This document shows positions 34,061 through 38,744 of a stretch of DNA of 38,744 bases, piece after piece. The notes beneath the pieces are model-generated. The model did no database searches and was not told the DNA's origin. It worked only from the letters and a program-made list of their open reading frames with translations. Each line of letters opens with the position of its first letter. Position 1 is the first letter of the stretch. Position numbers and translations under genes: made by a program. Source of the DNA: a bacterium (GTDB lineage: Bacteria > Thermotogota > Thermotogae > Mesoaciditogales > Mesoaciditogaceae); NCBI GenBank assembly GCA_021800445.1, contig JAJYYZ010000017.1, forward strand, positions 1 through 38,744, in the 5' to 3' direction.

Positions 34061-34088
34061 ATTTAACACAAGTGCAATTGTGTTCAAT
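34061..34088. other. dif-like recombination site candidate
   Basis: The left arm ATTTAACACAA (34061-34071) and right arm TTGTGTTCAAT (34078-34088) are inverted copies matching at 10 of 11 positions, around a 6-bp centre GTGCAA. This 11-6-11 layout is that of Xer/dif core sites. Read as the XerD half-site, the arms match the E. coli dif arm TTATGTTAAAT at 10 of 11 (left) and 9 of 11 (right). It lies 168 bp upstream of the tyrosine recombinase gene. Confidence 0.6.
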
Positions 34089-34170
34089 GAACCAAAATGC
34101 ACATTCTCCATATAAAATCTAACCAAAATACATTTTTTGCTTCTCAATGAAGTAGACTGATTCAAATTTG

Positions 34171-34207
34171 TTGAACACAACATTCGAAAACCATGTATTG
34201 TGTTAAA
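34171..34207. promoter_or_regulatory. second inverted pair of the same arm sequences
   Basis: TTGAACACAA (34171-34180) and TTGTGTTAAA (34198-34207) repeat the arm sequences of the dif-like site, but with a 17-bp spacing. They sit about 50 bp before the recombinase start, so may be accessory binding sites or an autoregulatory site. Confidence 0.45.
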
Positions 34208-34255
34208 CTAAAAGTGAGAAACTTTTATCTTTGAAAAAAGGAAGGATGTGCACTT

Positions 34256-34822
34256 GTGAAAGAGGTTGAGGCAATAAAAAACCCAAACGAGATAAACAGA
34301 TTCAGAAAAATTATGCTGGCTTCAAACGATTATTTATATGCTCTCTTATTTACTTACGGCATTAATACAGGTCTTAGAATATCTGATATTCTCAAGTTAA
34401 AGTTTGAAGATATTTTGGATGAAAGAAAACGTGTGAAGTCATCTTTTGAGGTAATCGAACAGAAAACTGAAAAAAAGAGAAAAATAATCATGAATGACAG
34501 TGTGCGTGAAATGCTCGAGCTATTCATTAAATCTACTGATAGGCGTACAGGTTACATCTTTTCAAGAACAGATGGTGTGAAACCTATTACAAGGGGGGCA
34601 GTCTGGTACGCTTTAAATAGATATGCCAAAGAAGCAGGCATAAAAGGGCAAATTGGAACACATACTCTCAGAAAAACATTTGGATATCAACTGTATAAAA
34701 AGGGTATTGATATAACAAGAATCCAGTATATTTTGAATCACTCAAACCCGAAAGTAACTCTTCGCTACATCGGAATCACTCAAGAAGAAGTGGATGATAT
34801 TGTAGAGAATCTAAATATATGA
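34256..34822 (+). CDS. minimal tyrosine recombinase/integrase (catalytic domain only)
   Basis: Tyrosine recombinase of 188 residues with the complete catalytic set: R41 (NTGLRISD), a Lys in EQKTEKKRK (about 70-74), H136 and R139 (HTLRKTFG), H162 (LNHSNPKVT) and the nucleophile Y171 (LRYIGIT). It lacks the N-terminal SAM-like core-binding domain of XerC/D and phage integrases (about 290 residues and longer). GTG 34256 is preceded by AAGGAAGG. It could serve the dif-like site upstream alone or together with the host Xer protein. It marks the accessory region as a likely integrated element. Confidence 0.9.
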   Translation: MKEVEAIKNPNEINRFRKIMLASNDYLYALLFTYGINTGLRISDILKLKFEDILDERKRVKSSFEVIEQKTEKKRKIIMNDSVREMLELFIKSTDRRTGYIFSRTDGVKPITRGAVWYALNRYAKEAGIKGQIGTHTLRKTFGYQLYKKGIDITRIQYILNHSNPKVTLRYIGITQEEVDDIVENLNI

Positions 34823-34831
34823 AAAACAAAG

Positions 34832-34840
34832 TGTTATAAT
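34832..34840 (+). promoter_or_regulatory. extended -10 promoter-like motif
   Basis: TGTTATAAT (34832-34840) lies just after the recombinase stop. A second TATAAT is at 35013-35018, nearer the next gene. The 250-bp gap 34823-35072 holds nothing else that can be supported. Confidence 0.35.
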
Positions 34841-35072
34841 ACTTTATACAAGTTATTTACAAGTTGTTCTTTAAGATTACTCGTGTAGATGGTGTAAGAA
34901 GACAAGAAATTAAGTGGATTTATTTTTCAGGATATGAAAGATTATCTTAAAATTTCAGTTCCTAAGTGCCTTAACATCTCTACAAGATTATCAAGACATA
35001 TAAATTGAAGATTATAATATCTTTATTTTTTACAACATAAAAGCAATACGTAAAATAAGAAAGGTGATTTTT

Positions 35073-35756
35073 GTGGAAAATTCTTATGAAAAACCTGAAT
35101 TTAAAAAAGATGCCTTTAATTGTCCCTATTGTGATGCTTATGCACATCAAGAATGGAAGAAAGTTTCATATTATGATGAAGTAGCATTTTATGATGAAGT
35201 TGGAAAAACATTTGTTTATAATAAAGAACCAACTCCTGTTGAAGATCTTTGGATAGTATTTTGCCAACGATGTAAAAAATATTCTATTTGGAATAATGAA
35301 ACAATGATATTTCCTCAAAATCCAACTGTTTCTATTGCTACAAAAGATACACCAAAAGATGTTTTAGATATTTACAATGAAGCTAGAAAAATTGCAAATT
35401 ACTCTCCTCGAGCGGCTGCAGCTTTGTTGCGTTTGGCAATTCAAAAACTTCTCATTCATTTAGGACAAAAGGGAGAGAATTTAAATGAAGATATAGGACA
35501 TCTTGTTTCCGACCATTCAATAGATGAAAAAATTCAAAAATCTTTAGACATAGTTAGAGTCATTGGTAACAATGCTGTTCATCCTGGCGTGATTGATGTT
35601 GATAATAAAGAAATAACTTTTAAATTATTTGCTTTGGTTAATATAATAGTTGAATCTACAATTACATTACCTCAAGAAATAAATGGTATTTATAATTCTT
35701 TGCCACAAGATTCAAAAGAATCTATAGAAAAAAGAGACAATAGCCATAATACTTGA
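35073..35756 (+). CDS. DUF4145 protein with N-terminal zinc ribbon
   Basis: Protein of 227 residues starting at GTG 35073 behind AAAGGTG (the frame opens at 35064). The N-terminal ribbon has CPYC (17-20) and CQRC (64-67), a four-Cys zinc site. The C-terminal DUF4145 domain (about 95-195) is typical: YSPRAAAALLRLAIQKLLIH, ENLNEDIGHLV and VRVIGNNAVHPGVID. DUF4145 is common next to restriction and other defence genes, often as a helical RNase-toxin-related or adaptor fold (HEPN-like), but its activity is mostly untested. Here it lies between a recombinase and a large HD protein. Confidence 0.85.
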   Translation: MENSYEKPEFKKDAFNCPYCDAYAHQEWKKVSYYDEVAFYDEVGKTFVYNKEPTPVEDLWIVFCQRCKKYSIWNNETMIFPQNPTVSIATKDTPKDVLDIYNEARKIANYSPRAAAALLRLAIQKLLIHLGQKGENLNEDIGHLVSDHSIDEKIQKSLDIVRVIGNNAVHPGVIDVDNKEITFKLFALVNIIVESTITLPQEINGIYNSLPQDSKESIEKRDNSHNT

Positions 35757-35964
35757 ATGTTCACAACTTTTCAGTTTATTCGTTCATTTGATTATTGGCT
35801 TTTAGAACACGTACTAATAAATACACTCTTATAGATGGATTAGCTTTTGATTGATAAACATTAACAAATTTGTTTAATAGTTTTTCAGCGTGTTTTAAGA
35901 TTAACATGTTTTTCACTTTTCAATGACCGTCTGAAAAATTCAAATCAACATTGTTAGACACACT
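35757..35964. other. AT-rich gap with a 12-bp palindrome
   Basis: The gap contains AACAAATTTGTT (35863-35874), a perfect palindrome in a larger imperfect one (ATTAACAAA/TTTGTTTAAT), a possible operator for the HD gene. No ribosome site of note precedes the next ATG. Confidence 0.35.
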
Positions 35965-38625
35965 ATGAAGAAGAACACATTTGAAGATCTTCGCAAAATG
36001 CTTATCACAAGGAATAGCAAGGATTTTCAAAATTTAAGTGATTGTAGGTTGGAAGTGAAAGGAGTAATAAAATTGGATGATAACAATGTTAAAATAGGAG
36101 ATGTTTATATCACAAAAACAAATGCTGAAATAACAAAAGAAGTTGGAAAAATAACAAATAAAGAAGTGAAGATCCAACTTAATAATAGTAAAATAGAAAA
36201 AATGCCAGATGGCAGATTTTTAATTGAAGAAAGACAAAATTTTGGGATTAAAAATGAACCTAAAATAAAAAAGTTTCTAATGAATTCTTCTCAAGAATCA
36301 CAACAATTTCAATTAAGATATCCAGCGGGGGGAGGCCTTTTAGTAATAACATTTAATGAAAATTTAAGTCTAAAAGAAGAGAATGGGGAAACGAAAACTG
36401 AAGAATGGCTTAAAAAATGGTTTAATGAAGATAAGAAATCTTTTTTTGATAAAAAAGATACTTACTTTTTTACTATATTAAGGACACCTCCGGCGATTCA
36501 TGCCGGCTATTTAACACTTTCAAATGGTGTGGGGGAATGCGAAATTGATCTTACAAATCCTTATGCAATGGTAGGTAGTGAGCCAGCAGAAGAAATCATT
36601 GTATTTGTAAAAGATCATAAACGATATAAAATTGCTCTTCCTGATGTTAAGAAGATTTTTGATCTTGATTATTCAAATTCGTTAATTACCGAAAACAGTG
36701 AAAACAGTATTATTGGAGACATTAACTCCAAAATAAAAGCAGAAAAAAGAAAACATACAGAAAATAAGTTTTTAAAAAAATATTCTAATGATGGCATGAT
36801 AATAGAAGTTCCTTCTTATATCTTTACACTACCTATTAATGAGCTAGTGATCAAAAAAGGAAACGAGGAAGATAAGAAATTTAAGGGTACTATTGTTGTA
36901 GATCCTCAATATGGAGCAATAGATTTTTTGGGATTTTTGGTTATGGATTTTTCTCAATTAAAATTAAGTTTAGATGATATCTATTTTATAGATGGAGAAG
37001 AAGATGATGAAGACAAGGGACATAATTTTTTGGGCAGACCGATATACTTATTGAACTTTAAAGATATTCCAAAATTAATGAATGGTAATAACATAGAAAT
37101 AAGAAGGGCTTCTTTTGGGACGTTATCTGGAAATAATGTAATTAATACTAAAAATAATTTATATATAAGTAAACCTCTTATGACACCCGAATTGAGAACT
37201 CTTTTGCAAGACTTGATTTCATCAAATTCTCTATATGATCCATCTGAGGGAGAAATTGCTTATCTTAATTTAAATAAGAATGATGTATTATCAATATATA
37301 GCACAAAATATCAAAAAAGACCATTTACAGTTTTACCAGATCAACATGTACCCGATCGAAGTGATTTATATGGTATGTTTAAAATATTATACAGAAGGTT
37401 TATTAATTACAGAGATGATATAAATGAGTATCTACAATTTAGGGATATTTTAGGTGGTGTAGACAGTTCTTTCATTAAAGGCATTGAAAAAACCATAGAA
37501 TATACTTTAAAATATTGGCGTACAAACAATTTTCCGTATTTTGTAGATCATAATCAAGGACATTCAACAGACATAATTATATTATTACTGGATATAATGT
37601 CATGGTTTCCAGAGCAATTTAGGATGGAAGATTTATATATTTTGATTAATGCAGCGCTTGTACACGATGTTGCTATGTACTCTTATAAACTAGCAAATTC
37701 TAGTCAAGAAAATCTGAGGAAAATTCATGCGTTAAAAAGTGCTAGACTTTTTTTAGAAGGGATGTACTATATTCCTAATGAAACTGAACATTATAAAAAT
37801 AATGATTTAGAAACCATTTTTAATTACATATATCATTTCAATGTGGATGATTTGAATTCATCGGAGAGTCACAAAGAAAAAATCGTAAAAATAGAAGAGA
37901 GATTTAGACTTGCAAGAATAGCTTTAATTACACTATATCATTCAACTTCGTGGACTGACAACTTTAATACCAATGATTTAATGAAATTATATGAATTAAG
38001 TTTCGGAATTCTACATAAATTAAGACTTTTAAAGCTTAAAGAAGAAGGAAGCCAAAATAATAAAAAGGATAATTATAAGGAGGATCTTGAAATATCCTTC
38101 AGAGAATTTAAGGATAAACTACAAGAATTACTGAATGGAGACAATGTTGATGTCAAAGTAGATGACTCTGAAAAAAATGATGTATATAGGGACATTATTT
38201 TAACTGAATTATTCAGATTAGTGGATGCTATGGATGTTCAACAAAACAGGTTTGGATTCCGTAAAAAAGACAATACAGATGATCTTAGCAATTATATAAG
38301 ATGGAAAATGATGTATATAAATGGAATGAATATCACAAAAAGCCAAGATGAAAAACTATCAATGGTGAAAGAGTCTTTGCTACATAATTATGCTCATATG
38401 TCAAACAAATCTGTTCAATTTGAAAAAGCAGGATTAAAATTAAACATCGTGATAGAAGATAATTCACAATTCAACGGATTGAGTCAATATAAGAGGGACT
38501 TTACTCCAGAAATGAAAGACAAAATCAGATTAAAAGCTATAAACTACCTTATCTATCCTGAAGTAAATATTTTTAATAAAGTAATAGAAGAAATAAAAAA
38601 TAATAAAGATTTAGATGACTCATGA
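35965..38625 (+). CDS. large HD-domain phosphohydrolase, conflict-system type
   Basis: Protein of 886 residues. The N-terminal 470 residues are rich in beta-strand and charged loops, with no motif I recognise and no signal peptide. From about 475 to 770 there is an HD-superfamily domain: VDHNQGHS (H529, H533), LINAALVHDVAM (H567, D568), LRKIHALKSA (H588), LITLYHSTSW (H659) and LFRLVDAMDVQQNRFG (D754). The arrangement resembles the HD-CE domains described in bacterial conflict effectors and Hsp90-like partners; that link is from memory. A Lys/Glu-rich insertion lies at about 690-735. ATG 35965 has no clear ribosome site. Substrate unknown, perhaps nucleotides or cyclic nucleotides. Confidence 0.7.
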   Translation: MKKNTFEDLRKMLITRNSKDFQNLSDCRLEVKGVIKLDDNNVKIGDVYITKTNAEITKEVGKITNKEVKIQLNNSKIEKMPDGRFLIEERQNFGIKNEPKIKKFLMNSSQESQQFQLRYPAGGGLLVITFNENLSLKEENGETKTEEWLKKWFNEDKKSFFDKKDTYFFTILRTPPAIHAGYLTLSNGVGECEIDLTNPYAMVGSEPAEEIIVFVKDHKRYKIALPDVKKIFDLDYSNSLITENSENSIIGDINSKIKAEKRKHTENKFLKKYSNDGMIIEVPSYIFTLPINELVIKKGNEEDKKFKGTIVVDPQYGAIDFLGFLVMDFSQLKLSLDDIYFIDGEEDDEDKGHNFLGRPIYLLNFKDIPKLMNGNNIEIRRASFGTLSGNNVINTKNNLYISKPLMTPELRTLLQDLISSNSLYDPSEGEIAYLNLNKNDVLSIYSTKYQKRPFTVLPDQHVPDRSDLYGMFKILYRRFINYRDDINEYLQFRDILGGVDSSFIKGIEKTIEYTLKYWRTNNFPYFVDHNQGHSTDIIILLLDIMSWFPEQFRMEDLYILINAALVHDVAMYSYKLANSSQENLRKIHALKSARLFLEGMYYIPNETEHYKNNDLETIFNYIYHFNVDDLNSSESHKEKIVKIEERFRLARIALITLYHSTSWTDNFNTNDLMKLYELSFGILHKLRLLKLKEEGSQNNKKDNYKEDLEISFREFKDKLQELLNGDNVDVKVDDSEKNDVYRDIILTELFRLVDAMDVQQNRFGFRKKDNTDDLSNYIRWKMMYINGMNITKSQDEKLSMVKESLLHNYAHMSNKSVQFEKAGLKLNIVIEDNSQFNGLSQYKRDFTPEMKDKIRLKAINYLIYPEVNIFNKVIEEIKNNKDLDDS

Positions 38626-38744
38626 TGTGCGTGAATGTAACGACGAATGTTAAGAACAGATTTAAAGTTCTTTGACAAGCGAGTTTTTATTGAAAAGCCA
38701 GCCACATTCGGCTTAGAATATTTCTAACAGAGAAAATCTAAGGA
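38626..38744. other. terminal AT-rich sequence, no gene seen
   Basis: No gene or strong terminator is visible after the HD gene up to the window end. The right boundary of the accessory region is therefore not contained in the window. Confidence 0.4.

Noticed and set aside
26213-34088. att sites flanking the island (a copy of the dif-like arms at the comM break)
   Set aside because: The TTGTGTT/AACACAA arms were not found around 26213, so the recombinase at 34256 cannot be tied to the comM insertion from this window.
34932-35006. 24-codon frame between recombinase and DUF4145 gene
   Set aside because: Too short and without a supporting ribosome site or homology.
1-38744. tRNA, rRNA, replication origin, riboswitch
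   Set aside because: No cloverleaf, rRNA-like block, DnaA-box cluster or known riboswitch core was seen by eye on either strand.

Overview
The window looks like a chromosomal segment of a Thermotogota-type bacterium, possibly a mesophilic or acidophilic relative of Thermotoga. This is inferred from a Thermotoga-like secreted type I pullulanase, strong GGAGG ribosome sites, AT-leaning codon use and the general gene repertoire; no rRNA or tRNA was seen to settle it. A well-kept core (about 1.87-26.2 kb) is flanked by two AT-richer accessory stretches (1-1.86 kb and 26.2-38.7 kb).

Left edge (1-1.86 kb): the right end of an IS200/IS605-type element, with the 3' part of its omega-RNA-like structure, runs into the 3' end of a winged-helix gene. 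That gene is partnered with a broken DUF6036-like nucleotidyltransferase, a toxin-antitoxin-like or conflict pair in decay. The small operon is preceded by two closely related 19-bp palindromes.

Core, plus strand (1.87-5.5 kb): a membrane-anchored Mrr-type nuclease-fold protein, a small membrane protein and a secreted pullulanase in one tight run. They are followed by a promoter-terminator unit that looks like a roughly 65-nt small RNA with an anti-Shine-Dalgarno stretch.

Core, minus strand (5.5-17.6 kb): a short-chain acyl-CoA/ketone-body-like gene set with a branched-chain-amino-acid-type (HAAT) ABC transporter. From the 5' end it holds a KAS III-like enzyme, a double-domain TetR regulator, an acetyl-CoA hydrolase/4-hydroxybutyrate CoA-transferase-like enzyme, an SDR reductase, an acetyl-CoA acetyltransferase, LivJ-G-F-H-M, then two alpha/beta hydrolases. 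Twin 16-bp operator candidates sit just inside the transcript start of the first gene. Intergenic gaps carry a degenerate dispersed repeat family, a REP-like nested palindrome and a GC-rich module.

Core, plus strand (18-23.8 kb): a phosphate-starvation cluster pstS-pstC-pstA-pstB-phoU-phoB/phoR, behind an 11-bp-period direct repeat placed like a Pho box. Next come a SPOR-like membrane protein, a convergent degenerate CPBP-like membrane protein, and comM.

Accessory region (26.2-38.7 kb): comM is cut at its conserved NPCP motif and abuts a coiled-coil protein of unknown function. Then come four lipoproteins (a CarboxypepD_reg/FN3/PQQ-propeller protein, a papain-like cysteine protease and two paralogous seven-bladed YVTN propellers). 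A minimal tyrosine recombinase follows, with a dif-like 11-6-11 site just upstream. Last are a DUF4145 zinc-ribbon protein and an 886-residue protein with a C-terminal HD phosphohydrolase domain. This reads as an integrated island with cell-surface and possible defence cargo; its right end lies outside the window.
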